Shown here in pieces: positions 1 to 7,171 of a stretch of DNA of 47,441 nt. Numbering within the stretch: position 1 is the first letter of the stretch; each line of letters opens with the position of its first letter. Below the pieces are notes generated by a model. It made no database searches. It saw only the letters and a program-made list of their open reading frames with translations, and had not been told where the DNA came from. The position numbers and the translations under genes are program-made. Source of the stretch: Oscillospiraceae bacterium (GTDB taxonomy: Bacteria > Bacillota > Clostridia > UMGS1810); contig SVJM01000013.1 of the NCBI GenBank assembly GCA_015068975.1, forward strand, positions 1-47,441. The letters are read 5' to 3'.

Positions 1-105
1 ATCGAATAAACTTCGCCTCTCGGTGTATCGCATACACCTTCGGGTAACCCGAAACCAAAGGTTTCGGCTCAGTTTCTCCTATCACGAAGTCTTTTTTCTA
101 TCCCC
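1..105 (+). repeat. Divergent partial copy of structured repeat (copy A)
   Basis: This segment is cut by the window edge. On the plus strand it has a CTTCG element followed by the hairpin GGTGTATCGCATACACC. It ends in a T-run followed by CTATCCCC, matching the antisense strand of the copies at 190-602. It carries extra hairpins (CGGGTAACCCG and CGAAACCAAAGGTTTCG) that the other copies lack, so the relationship is probable rather than certain. Its orientation is opposite to all other copies, which suggests it follows a plus-strand gene lying left of the window. Confidence 0.55.
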
Positions 106-116
106 TTAATTCAACA

Positions 117-156
117 ACAGGGACTGTTAAAATAGATTTTTTACAGTTCCTTGTTT
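117..156. terminator. Possible terminator-like hairpin
   Basis: GGGACTGT pairs with ACAGTTCC across an A/T-rich loop and is followed by CTTGTTTTGG. It may end transcription of a plus-strand gene left of the window. The T-tract is imperfect, so this is tentative. Confidence 0.35.
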
Positions 157-189
157 TGGGGGATGATTTAGTTGTAACTTTTCCCTCGC

Positions 190-394
190 GTTACATCCGA
201 GTGAGATATGGAGATAGGAAAAAGGCTTTGGAAGGGACAAACACAATCCGAAGGTGTATGTGATACAGCGAAGGTGAATATTTGTTCAAAGAAAAAGTGT
301 GTAAAAAAAGAAGGAAACCAAATTTGTAATTTGGTTTCCAACATAAGAAGAAAAAATAATATAATCCTTTACACTTTTTCGTTCTGGAGTCTTT
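190..394 (-). repeat. Structured repeat, tandem unit 1 (copy B)
   Basis: First of two tandem units of about 204 bp. The unit contains the core hairpin (GTGTAT, loop, ATACAGC) next to GCGAAGGTGAA, then the stem GGAAACCAAATT/AATTTGGTTTCC, and outer stems GAAAAAGTGT/ACACTTTTTC and AAAAAGGCT/AGTCTTTTT. Read on the minus strand, the same sense as the gene at 597-2075, it ends in a T-run like a very large terminator. Peptides can be translated from it, but they simply repeat between the two units and have no coding character. Confidence 0.8.
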
Positions 395-602
395 TTACAT
401 CCGAGTGAGATGTGGAGATAGGAAAAAGACTTTGGATTGGACAAATAGAACCAAAGCTGTATGCGATACAGCGAAGGTGAATATTTGTTCAAAGAAAAAG
501 TGTGTAAAAAAAGAAGGAAACCAAATTTGCAATTTGGTTTCCAACATAAGAAGAAAAAATAATATAATCCTTTACACTTTTTCGTTCCGGAGTCTTTTAC
601 AT
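395..602 (-). repeat. Structured repeat, tandem unit 2 (copy C)
   Basis: Nearly identical to the preceding unit. The core hairpin is perfect (GCTGTAT GCG ATACAGC), enclosed by an imperfect stem ACAAATAGA/ATATTTGT. The unit runs directly into the stop codon of the minus-strand hydrolase gene at 597-599, so in minus-strand sense it begins at that gene's stop. Confidence 0.8.
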
Positions 603-2075
603 CTCCATAATTTTTCCGCGTGTTTTGCCTACATATTCCATCATAAAGTATTCTGCGGTCTTTTCCATAGAAACATATACTCTGTCATCCTTGAAGCTGA
701 ATACAAAGCATGCCTGACCAAAGTATTTATCTATTATCTGCACCTTGATACGAAGCTTCTTTTCTTCCGCCCAGTCTGCAGAGCAGGCACATTTGTAATA
801 ATTTCCCGGGCAATATTCATTACCCACCATATCCGAATATCCTTCCTGTGGGAATACGCCGAATTCATTGTATCCTATACCGAATATAAGCTCTTTTTCA
901 CCCTGAAGGTTTTTGTACTTGAATGTTCCTTTTTTGCCATCGAACGAAAGAGAAATCCAGTCGATGTTCATAGGATTTTCTTCCAGTTTATATTTCACAT
1001 TATTTATCTCTTTAATAAATGGATTGTCATTTTCTTCTTTGAGAGAAAATAGTTTACGGCTTGAAGCATAGTCACAAAGTTTCTTGTAGGATTCTTCATT
1101 CTCTTCCATTGGTTCGCCCATATTATCTATTATTGTTTTGTACAGTTCATAAAAAATAAGGTTCTTTGAAAAGTCATTTCCCTGATTGTCGGATGTGATT
1201 ACAAACACAAGGTCGGTTTTCGGATGACATATTGCAAACTGGCATCCCATACCGTTAAATGAAAATCCACCATCAGGAGCCATCCATATCTGATAGCCGT
1301 AGCCACAGGTGTTGTAAGCTGTAATAGCCTTATTGTCATTGCATACCAGAGGCGATGTGGCGTCTTCCATAAGCTTTTTGTCTATGTACTGCTTACCATT
1401 CCATTCACCCTTATTCATAACAAATCTTGCAACTTTTAAAAGGTCCTCTGATGTGCACATAAGCGCAGAGTCTCCCCAAGAATAGCCTCCGGGTGCTTTA
1501 AGACAGTATGCATCTTTTGAAAATCCGATATCATCAAGGAATTTCTCTCTTAAGTATTCTATAAAAGGTTTGCCTGTGACCCTTTCTACAATTACACCAA
1601 GCATATATGATCCGGCAGAATCGTATTCAAAGAGAGTACCGGGGATTTTGTCAGATGGTTTTGCAAAGTAAGAATCCACACGATTATGGTGCTTTGCCTT
1701 AAACCATGATGTGCCGGAGTGTACACTTGTTTCCATTGTGAGCATATCCTTGATAGTGGTTTCTCTCAAGAGATCATTTGCATGTTCTGTAAGGTCATCT
1801 TCAAAGAAGGATGCAAATTTGTCATCCAGTGATATTTTTCCTTCGTCAACCAGAAACAAAATGGCAATAGCTACAAATGACTTTGTAACTGAGTACATTC
1901 TGTGCTTGAAATCCCTGCTGAATGGTTGGTAGTAGGATTCAAGAAATATCTTATCGCCCTTTGCCATAAGTATACTATGAGTACAAAGACCGTTTTTGTC
2001 GTAGATTTCCATAAGCTCTCTTACTTTGTCCGACGATATGCCTACTGACTCTGGTGTGGCTTTTTTAAAGTACAT
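597..2075 (-). CDS. Beta-lactamase-family serine hydrolase
   Basis: A 492-residue protein of the class C beta-lactamase/esterase fold (PF00144). The SxxK nucleophile motif is visible as S62-V-T-K65 in the context MYSVTKSF. A Tyr motif follows as YDSAGSY; the usual Asn of YxN is Ser here. A Gly-rich strand, NGMGCQF, is probably the equivalent of the KTG/HxG region. There is no signal peptide or membrane segment, so it probably acts in the cytoplasm. The family includes esterases, D-amino peptidases and PBP-like proteins; the substrate cannot be told. The C-terminal 150 residues lie beyond the catalytic domain and look like a beta-rich accessory domain. AGGAG lies just upstream of the ATG. The gene stands alone, with the repeat array abutting its stop codon. 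Confidence 0.85.
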   Translation of the reverse strand: MYFKKATPESVGISSDKVRELMEIYDKNGLCTHSILMAKGDKIFLESYYQPFSRDFKHRMYSVTKSFVAIAILFLVDEGKISLDDKFASFFEDDLTEHANDLLRETTIKDMLTMETSVHSGTSWFKAKHHNRVDSYFAKPSDKIPGTLFEYDSAGSYMLGVIVERVTGKPFIEYLREKFLDDIGFSKDAYCLKAPGGYSWGDSALMCTSEDLLKVARFVMNKGEWNGKQYIDKKLMEDATSPLVCNDNKAITAYNTCGYGYQIWMAPDGGFSFNGMGCQFAICHPKTDLVFVITSDNQGNDFSKNLIFYELYKTIIDNMGEPMEENEESYKKLCDYASSRKLFSLKEENDNPFIKEINNVKYKLEENPMNIDWISLSFDGKKGTFKYKNLQGEKELIFGIGYNEFGVFPQEGYSDMVGNEYCPGNYYKCACSADWAEEKKLRIKVQIIDKYFGQACFVFSFKDDRVYVSMEKTAEYFMMEYVGKTRGKIMEM

Positions 2076-2172
2076 ATATATTCACTCCTTGATGCTTTTT
2101 AATGATTTTATCATACAGAAATAAAAAATTCAATTAACTATATTGATTTATTTAGTTTGTTTTTGCACAATA

Positions 2173-3036
2173 TTAATATTTGATCTGGTTTTTATATTTG
2201 TTTGGGGAAATGCCCATGTATTGCTTGAAGTATCTTGAGAAATAAAATACATCGCAAAATCCGCACTTGTCTGCAACTTCACTTACAGACATATGTCCTG
2301 TGTCCAGCATATCTATAGCATGGGATATGCGCACGTACAGAATATATTTATGTAAGGGTAGACCTGTATACTGTTTGATCAGGCTGCTTATGTAGTTTGG
2401 GTGCAGATTAAATTCTTTGCCAATGGATATGTTTGTAATTTTTTGATTGTAGGTTTCATGAATTAATTTGAGGATATCTTTGATTCTTGCATATCCTTCG
2501 ATGGTGTTGCTTAGCTTCACTTCTCTTACACAATCGACTATGATCTCTGCAAAGAGAGAACTTGTTTTGGATTCATGAAATAGTATCTTCTGAGAGTATT
2601 CACGGATTATTTCGTGTAGTTTTTCTGCTATATCCAGCTTCTTTTGAATATATATTGGACGTGACAATTCTTCGCAATCAGTAAATTTCACCTGGCTGAT
2701 TAATCTGTTGTCAGTGTCCTCGTGAAGGTGCAACGGTGCAACAGGAACAGTAACATTTGAAGTTTCGTTTGTATAATCAAAGTTGATTATAACATATTTC
2801 ACAAAGTTTTCAGGTTTGTGATATCTGTATTTAGTTCCGGGTGGAAAAAACAACAGATCTCCCTTGGTCATAATGTGGGTTGCATTTTCTATTTCGATTG
2901 TGCCACATCCATCTAGCACATAAAAAGCCCTTGCATCACATGGGATATACCAGGGGTATGACATTTTGTTTGTTATTGTGGTGTACCTTGCATATCGGAT
3001 AAAGGGTCTCATATCATTAATTGAAATTTCTTTCAT
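2173..3036 (-). CDS. AraC-family transcriptional regulator
   Basis: A 287-residue regulator with an N-terminal cupin-type sensor domain (about residues 25-110, with GDLLFFPPGTKYRYH) and a C-terminal double helix-turn-helix. The latter shows the family signature CGFCDVFYFSRYFKQYMGISP. The start at 3036 is preferred to an upstream in-frame ATG because AGGAG sits 10 nt before it and the upstream extension does not resemble the family. It is transcribed divergently from the GH10 xylanase at 3154, which is the likely target. The effector is presumably a xylo-oligosaccharide (inference). Confidence 0.9.
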   Translation of the reverse strand: MKEISINDMRPFIRYARYTTITNKMSYPWYIPCDARAFYVLDGCGTIEIENATHIMTKGDLLFFPPGTKYRYHKPENFVKYVIINFDYTNETSNVTVPVAPLHLHEDTDNRLISQVKFTDCEELSRPIYIQKKLDIAEKLHEIIREYSQKILFHESKTSSLFAEIIVDCVREVKLSNTIEGYARIKDILKLIHETYNQKITNISIGKEFNLHPNYISSLIKQYTGLPLHKYILYVRISHAIDMLDTGHMSVSEVADKCGFCDVFYFSRYFKQYMGISPNKYKNQIKY

Positions 3037-3060
3037 ATTCAAGCATCTCCTGATATTTAA

Positions 3061-3116
3061 TTTACACAAAAACATCTTTGTTATATGCATTGATTATACT
3101 ACGTATATTGTGTAAA
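3061..3116. promoter_or_regulatory. Inverted-repeat pair in the divergent AraC/xylanase control region
   Basis: TTTACACAA (3061-3069) and TTGTGTAAA (3108-3116) are exact inverted 9-mers, about 47 bp centre to centre. They lie between the divergent regulator and xylanase genes and flank a minus-strand promoter. The arrangement suits a looping AraC-type operator; this is inference. Confidence 0.4.
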
Positions 3117-3121
3117 ATCAA
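3093..3121 (-). promoter_or_regulatory. Promoter of the AraC gene
   Basis: On the minus strand, a -35 TTGATT (3116-3121) and a -10 TATAAT (3093-3098) are separated by exactly 17 bp, reading into the regulator gene that starts at 3036. Confidence 0.6.
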
Positions 3122-3153
3122 GGTATAGTTGACAAAAGGAAAGGATGTTTGAT

Positions 3154-5430
3154 ATGAAAAAATTAATTTCAATATTACTTGTTGTTATAATGACCATATC
3201 GGTATTTTGTATAAATACTGTATATGCTGACAGCATCAATGTTACTATTGACGGCAAGGCACAGGTATATGATGTTATGCCAGTAATAGAAAATGGCAGA
3301 ACTCTTGTGCCTATGCGTGGTATTTTTGAAGCATTGGGAGCTGAGATCAACTGGGATGATGCTACAAAAACCGTAACCGGAAAAAAAGGTGATATATCTG
3401 TAACTTTGCAGATAGGAAATAATGTGGCAAAGGTGAACGGCGAAGATAAGGCGCTTGATGTTGCAGCGTCAATTATTAATTCAAGGACAATGGTTCCTGT
3501 AAGATTTATTTCTGAGACACTTGGCTGTAAGGTTGACTGGGAAGCTGATACAAAAACTGTTATCATAAACAGTATGAAGCCAAAACTTGCTCCACTTGTA
3601 TCAGAAGTACACAGAGATATACCAACAGAATTTACCAAGTCAAATGATCCGAAGGATATGCTTTATTTTTCATACGGCGAATTTGCCGATCAGGAGGCAC
3701 AGTATGCCAAGGTAAAGGCGCAGGGAGAAGTAGTATGTAATGAAGATGAGTTTATGAATGGCATTAAGCCTCTTTATAACGGCTCGGAAAACTACGGAAG
3801 CATTGAGGTGTGTGATATAGAAGGACAGGCATTCAAAAAGGTGCTCAGAGTAACTACTACAAAAGTACCTGACAAATCTGCAGCATATCAGGTGGTAACA
3901 ACCGCCACTCCTGAAAGAAATCCCGGAGATGGTGTTAGTCCTCTTGATAAATACATTATCTCCTTCAGAATGAGAACTGTTTCAGGAGGAAATCCTGAGA
4001 CAGGTAAGGGTAAGGTACAGGTACAGATTCAGCTTCCTGTAAAACCATGGACAAAAGCACTATTTCAGGAAATAGAAATCGGCAAAGACTGGACTATAGT
4101 ATATATGCCATTCTCAGGTGTAGAAAATGCCACAAGCATTGCAATAAGACCGGGATTTTATGAGCAGGTGGTAGAGCTTGGCGGTATAGAGATCATCAAT
4201 TTCGGACCTGATTTCGATACAGATATACTTCCAAGAACCACAAACAGCTACCCTGAGCTTGAAGAGGGTGCAGTATGGAGAGATGAAGCATTAGCAAGAA
4301 TCGAGAAAGAAAGAAAAGGCGACTTCACTGTTGTAGTAAAGGACAAAGAGGGAAATGTTATTCCTGATGCTGAAGTTAAGCTCGATATGTTTGAGCATCA
4401 GTTCCAGTTTGGTATAGCAACGGGACCAAAGATTTATAATGATGAAACATATGCAAAGAATCTTGTAAAAAACTTCAACACAGTAGGTCTTGAGCATCAC
4501 TTTAAATGGGGCCCTTATGAAACAGATCCTACTATTGCAAGAAGAGCTATTGCAAAGGCTTATGATATCGGTATCAAATACACAAGAGGACATCCGCTTA
4601 TCTGGGAAAGAGGCGTAGGCTCTGACGGAAAGACATGGCTCACTCCCGAGTATATGTTCTCTGAGGAAGTACTTTCAAGCAAAGATAAGATACTGGAAAA
4701 ATGCCAGGCACATTTCAGTAAGATTCTCAACGACTTTGACAAAAAGATTACCGAGTGGGATGTAGTAAATGAAATTGTAGAGCATAATCTCATCAGAGGC
4801 GATGATGATACTCTGTTTGTAGAATGGTTTAAGATGGCAAGAGAAATCCTGGGACCTGATGCAGAGCTTTACTGGAATGATTATTACACAGGAGAAAAGC
4901 TTTTTGAGTTTATGGATATGTTTGAAAAGCTTGGAGTAGATTACGATGGTATGGGTATTCAGTCACACTTCTCAAATGCAGCAATGATGCCCACAGAACA
5001 GCTTAAGTTCTATGATAGAATCGCATCTTATGATAAAAAACTTAAGGTTACAGAATATACCTGTGTAATTGCCGATCAGAAGCTTCAGGCAAACTTCACA
5101 AGAGATCATATGATTGCCGCATTCTCTCATCCAAATATGGAGGGCTATGTGATGTGGGCATTCTGGGATGGCTCAGCCTTAGAAGAAATCACACCAATTT
5201 ATGATATTAACTGGAATCTTAAGCCATGCGGTCAGGTTTATCAGGATCTTGTATATAACAAATGGTGGACAAAAGATGCAAAAGCAACTACCGACAAAGA
5301 CGGAAACGCCACTGTAAGAGGATTTTATGGCGATTACGATGTGGAGGTTAGCGCAAATGGAAAAACTGTCAAAAAGATGGTTTCATTCCATAAAGGCTAT
5401 GAAAATGTACTGGAAATTGTAGTTGAATAA
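3154..5430 (+). CDS. Secreted modular GH10 endo-1,4-beta-xylanase
   Basis: A 758-residue secreted enzyme that cleaves the beta-1,4-xylan backbone. In order: Sec signal peptide (about 1-26, cleaved near YADS); a copper amine oxidase N-terminal-like stalk domain (about 28-135, with NGRTLVPMRGIFEALGA and SRTMVPVRFISETLGC); a beta-sandwich, CBM-like module (about 190-360); a short Ig-like strand pair before the barrel; the GH10 barrel (about 415-690); and a small C-terminal Ig-like domain. The acid/base is E540 in WDVVNE and the nucleophile is E634 in KVTEY. The start at 3154 is chosen because AAAGGA lies 8 nt upstream; an ATG at 3145 overlaps that site. The gene is divergent from an AraC regulator. 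A paralogue lies at 38177. Confidence 0.93.
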   Translation: MKKLISILLVVIMTISVFCINTVYADSINVTIDGKAQVYDVMPVIENGRTLVPMRGIFEALGAEINWDDATKTVTGKKGDISVTLQIGNNVAKVNGEDKALDVAASIINSRTMVPVRFISETLGCKVDWEADTKTVIINSMKPKLAPLVSEVHRDIPTEFTKSNDPKDMLYFSYGEFADQEAQYAKVKAQGEVVCNEDEFMNGIKPLYNGSENYGSIEVCDIEGQAFKKVLRVTTTKVPDKSAAYQVVTTATPERNPGDGVSPLDKYIISFRMRTVSGGNPETGKGKVQVQIQLPVKPWTKALFQEIEIGKDWTIVYMPFSGVENATSIAIRPGFYEQVVELGGIEIINFGPDFDTDILPRTTNSYPELEEGAVWRDEALARIEKERKGDFTVVVKDKEGNVIPDAEVKLDMFEHQFQFGIATGPKIYNDETYAKNLVKNFNTVGLEHHFKWGPYETDPTIARRAIAKAYDIGIKYTRGHPLIWERGVGSDGKTWLTPEYMFSEEVLSSKDKILEKCQAHFSKILNDFDKKITEWDVVNEIVEHNLIRGDDDTLFVEWFKMAREILGPDAELYWNDYYTGEKLFEFMDMFEKLGVDYDGMGIQSHFSNAAMMPTEQLKFYDRIASYDKKLKVTEYTCVIADQKLQANFTRDHMIAAFSHPNMEGYVMWAFWDGSALEEITPIYDINWNLKPCGQVYQDLVYNKWWTKDAKATTDKDGNATVRGFYGDYDVEVSANGKTVKKMVSFHKGYENVLEIVVE

Positions 5431-5467
5431 AATCTGGTTTAATCTAAAAAACACCGACCATGTATTA

Positions 5468-5495
5468 TGCCGAGTGCCTTTAAGGACACTCGGCA
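5468..5495 (+). terminator. GC-rich hairpin downstream of xylanase
   Basis: TGCCGAGTG pairs with CACTCGGCA around CCTTTAAGG, about 40 bp after the xylanase stop. No T-run follows, so it may be an mRNA 3'-end stabiliser or the edge of the adjacent hairpin-rich element rather than a terminator. Confidence 0.4.
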
Positions 5496-5672
5496 GTGAT
5501 ATGAATTCCTGCGGCATTCCCGATATGTGTTTCACACTCGATATGCCTTGCGGCGCGATATGTCGCTAAAGCGACGCTTTTTTGAATTCATATCATATCG
5601 CAATTTCTGAAAGAAATTATATCGAATTTGTCGTAAGACAAATATATTGTGTTTGCGTAGCAAACATATAAC
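5496..5672. repeat. Hairpin-rich intergenic element
   Basis: A non-coding stretch built of nested and consecutive hairpins. GATATGAATTC (5498-5508) pairs with GAATTCATATC (5584-5594) around a GC-rich core. After it come short hairpins separated by ATATCG- or ATATT-like spacers: GTCGCtaaaGCGAC (inside the large stem), ATTTCtgaaaGAAAT, TTTGTCgtaaGACAAA and GTTTGCgtaGCAAAC. It resembles a miniature repetitive element; no transposase is nearby. It lies where rpoB would be expected after rplL. Confidence 0.65.
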
Positions 5673-5673
5673 A

Positions 5674-5716
5674 AAACCGTTCAAAAATGCATAAGAATGC
5701 ACTTTGAACGGTTTTT
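5674..5716 (+). terminator. Terminator after xylanase
   Basis: AAACCGTTCAAA pairs with TTTGAACGGTTT and is followed by a T-run, the last strong plus-strand terminator before the convergent ribosomal operon. Confidence 0.75.
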
Positions 5717-5787
5717 CTTTGTTTATAAAATGTCCTTAGGGCCTCCTCATAGACTGCAGTCGGTGTTTTTATGTTTATTCTGTACAA

Positions 5788-5824
5788 CAAAAAACTGTCT
5801 CATCTTTATGACGAGACAGTTTTT
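5788..5824 (-). terminator. Terminator of the rplJ-rplL operon
   Basis: On the minus strand AAAACTGTCTC pairs with GAGACAGTTTT and ends in a T-run, about 30 bp after the rplL stop. It closes the ribosomal block, where rpoB would usually follow. Confidence 0.8.
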
Positions 5825-5855
5825 CAATTCAAATATTTTTTTAGGTAGGGTAGAA

Positions 5856-6227
5856 CTATTTAAGTTCAACAGTTGCACCGAGTTCTTCGAGAGCAGCTTT
5901 GATCTTTTCAGCTTCATCCTTAGGGCAACCAGCCTTAACAGTTGAAGGAACGTTGTCAGCCATATCTTTAGCTTCCTTAAGACCAAGACCGATAGAATCC
6001 TTAAGAACTTTAACAACTTTAAGTTTTGCATCGCCTGCGTTTGTAAGAACAACATCGAAGTCGCTCTTTTCTTCAGCAGCAGCAGCGCCTGCAGCACCAG
6101 GAGCAGCAGCAACAACTGCAGCAGCAGCGCTAACGCCGAATTCTTCTTCCATCATTTTAACCAATTCAGCTACTTCTAAAAGCTTTAATTCTTTAATTTC
6201 ATTGATAATTGTTTCAAGATTACTCAT
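5856..6227 (-). CDS. rplL: 50S ribosomal protein L7/L12
   Basis: A 123-residue protein of standard length. The N-terminal dimerisation helix region (about 1-30, binding L10) is followed by an Ala/Gly hinge (about 34-52) and a C-terminal domain with the conserved [20 protein letters not shown]. Multiple copies form the ribosomal stalk that recruits translation GTPases. It lies downstream of rplJ, as is usual, and ends at a strong terminator. Unusually, rpoB does not follow. Confidence 0.98.
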   Translation of the reverse strand: MSNLETIINEIKELKLLEVAELVKMMEEEFGVSAAAAVVAAAPGAAGAAAAEEKSDFDVVLTNAGDAKLKVVKVLKDSIGLGLKEAKDMADNVPSTVKAGCPKDEAEKIKAALEELGATVELK

Positions 6228-6288
6228 TATAAGTTACCTCCTTAAATAATTTAATAAATTTTTAGATTAATTAGTAATTTTGCTGATA

Positions 6289-6972
6289 TTATTCAGCTGG
6301 TGTTTCTTCTGCTGCAGGAGCCTCTTCTGTTGCAGCTTCTTCTGCTGCAGGAGCTTCTTCTGCTACAGGAGCTTCTTCAACTACTGGAGCTTCTTCTGCT
6401 ACAGGAGCTTCTTCTGCTACTGGAGCTTCTTCAGCTACTGGTGCAGCTTCTTCTTTGTTTCCGCCGAGTTCTGATGGTTCTACTCCGTTATCAACGATAG
6501 CCTGGAGAGTTCTAACCAAAGCAGAAACAGGGGATTTCAAGCTTCCCATGATTGTTGCATACATAACTTCAAGACTTGGTGTATTAGCAAGTGACTTGAT
6601 AGCATCGAGATCAATAACTTCACCGTTAAGGAATCCTGATTTGATCTGAAGATTTTCGTTCTTCTTAGCAAATTCAGAGATAATCTTTGCAGGAAGGATT
6701 GGATCTGTGTAGCTTACTGCTAAAGATGTAGGACCGTTAAGGAATTCATCCATAGCTTCAAGACCAACTTCTTTGATTGCAAATCTTGTAAGAGTGTTTT
6801 TAACAACTTTGTATTCAACGTCAGCTTCACGGAGTTTTGCTCTGAGTTCAGTATCTTCACTAACTGTGAGACCTCTGTAATCAACCAAAACACCTGCCTG
6901 AGCTGTTTTGAGTTTCTCAGTCATCTGAGCAACCAATTCTTTTTTCTGTTCTAAAACCTTTGCGCTTGGCAT
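6289..6972 (-). CDS. rplJ: 50S ribosomal protein L10 with hexapeptide-repeat tail
   Basis: L10 anchors the L7/L12 stalk to 23S rRNA. The first 170 residues are ordinary L10 (MPSAKVLEQKKELV start, VDYRGLTVSEDTELR). The start at 6972 has AGGAGGTG just upstream; in-frame codons further upstream belong to the leader RNA. The protein is 227 residues against about 165-175 for the family. The extra C-terminus of about 55 residues is a tandem repeat of EEAPVA-type hexapeptides, ending in AAEETPAE. It is strongly acidic and probably disordered. The DNA there is an 18-bp minisatellite that could change length by slippage. It lies close to where L7/L12 dimers bind. Confidence 0.95.
   Translation of the reverse strand: MPSAKVLEQKKELVAQMTEKLKTAQAGVLVDYRGLTVSEDTELRAKLREADVEYKVVKNTLTRFAIKEVGLEAMDEFLNGPTSLAVSYTDPILPAKIISEFAKKNENLQIKSGFLNGEVIDLDAIKSLANTPSLEVMYATIMGSLKSPVSALVRTLQAIVDNGVEPSELGGNKEEAAPVAEEAPVAEEAPVAEEAPVVEEAPVAEEAPAAEEAATEEAPAAEETPAE
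6294..6455 (-). repeat. 18-bp minisatellite inside rplJ
   Basis: Tandem units of about 18 bp, each encoding variants of Glu-Glu-Ala-Pro-Val-Ala. Some units are nearly identical and others diverge (APVVEE, AATEEAPAA). The pattern is typical of in-frame expansion by slippage or unequal recombination. Confidence 0.8.
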
Positions 6973-7007
6973 TAAGTTTTCACCTCCTAAAAAATTTGAA
7001 TATATAA

Positions 7008-7120
7008 ATAATAAGAAAACAAAATATGCTTCCCGTGACATACGAGAAGCATAAATATACATAGTATTATGATAAATATGTTCCTCGGTAGGACTTATCT
7101 TTGTGCCTACTGTCTTAGGG
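7008..7120 (-). promoter_or_regulatory. Ribosomal protein L10 leader with attenuator
   Basis: On the minus strand GACAGTAGG pairs with CCTACCGAGG, a sequence typical of the Firmicutes L10 leader that binds the L10(L12)4 complex. It is followed by a terminator hairpin (TATGCTTCTCG/CGGGAAGCATA, 7024-7053) and a T-rich tail. Excess L10-L12 is expected to promote termination and so autoregulate rplJL. Confidence 0.8.
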
Positions 7121-7129
7121 TACTTATAA

Positions 7130-7158
7130 TTTATATCATACTTTATGAGTTTTGTCAA
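7130..7158 (-). promoter_or_regulatory. Promoter of rplJL
   Basis: On the minus strand, -35 TTGACA (7153-7158) and -10 TATAAA (7130-7135) are spaced 17 bp apart, just downstream of the rplA stop. Confidence 0.8.
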
Positions 7159-7171
7159 CCCCAAAAATCAA

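Noticed and set aside
420-500. tRNA-like or tmRNA-like fold in the repeat core
   Set aside because: A hairpin and a GGTTC-like string are present on one strand, but no acceptor stem, anticodon arm or conserved tRNA positions could be laid out.
208-600. Open frames on both strands of the tandem repeat that translate as similar peptides
   Set aside because: The peptides are alike only because the DNA is a tandem repeat; they cross the hairpin stems, lack ribosome sites and have no coding bias.
190-602. CRISPR array
   Set aside because: Only two units of about 204 bp with no short repeat-spacer pattern, and no cas genes.
405-1052. A 215-codon plus-strand frame
   Set aside because: It runs from the repeat into the antisense of the serine hydrolase gene and has no recognisable protein features.
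3099-3638. Minus-strand frame over the xylanase 5' end
   Set aside because: Antisense of the signal peptide and stalk domain; a similar shadow occurs at the second xylanase (38161-38592), as expected for paralogues.
6280-6500. Leu/Phe-rich plus-strand frames opposite the L10 tail
   Set aside because: These are mirror images of the EEAPVA minisatellite; low complexity explains the open frames.
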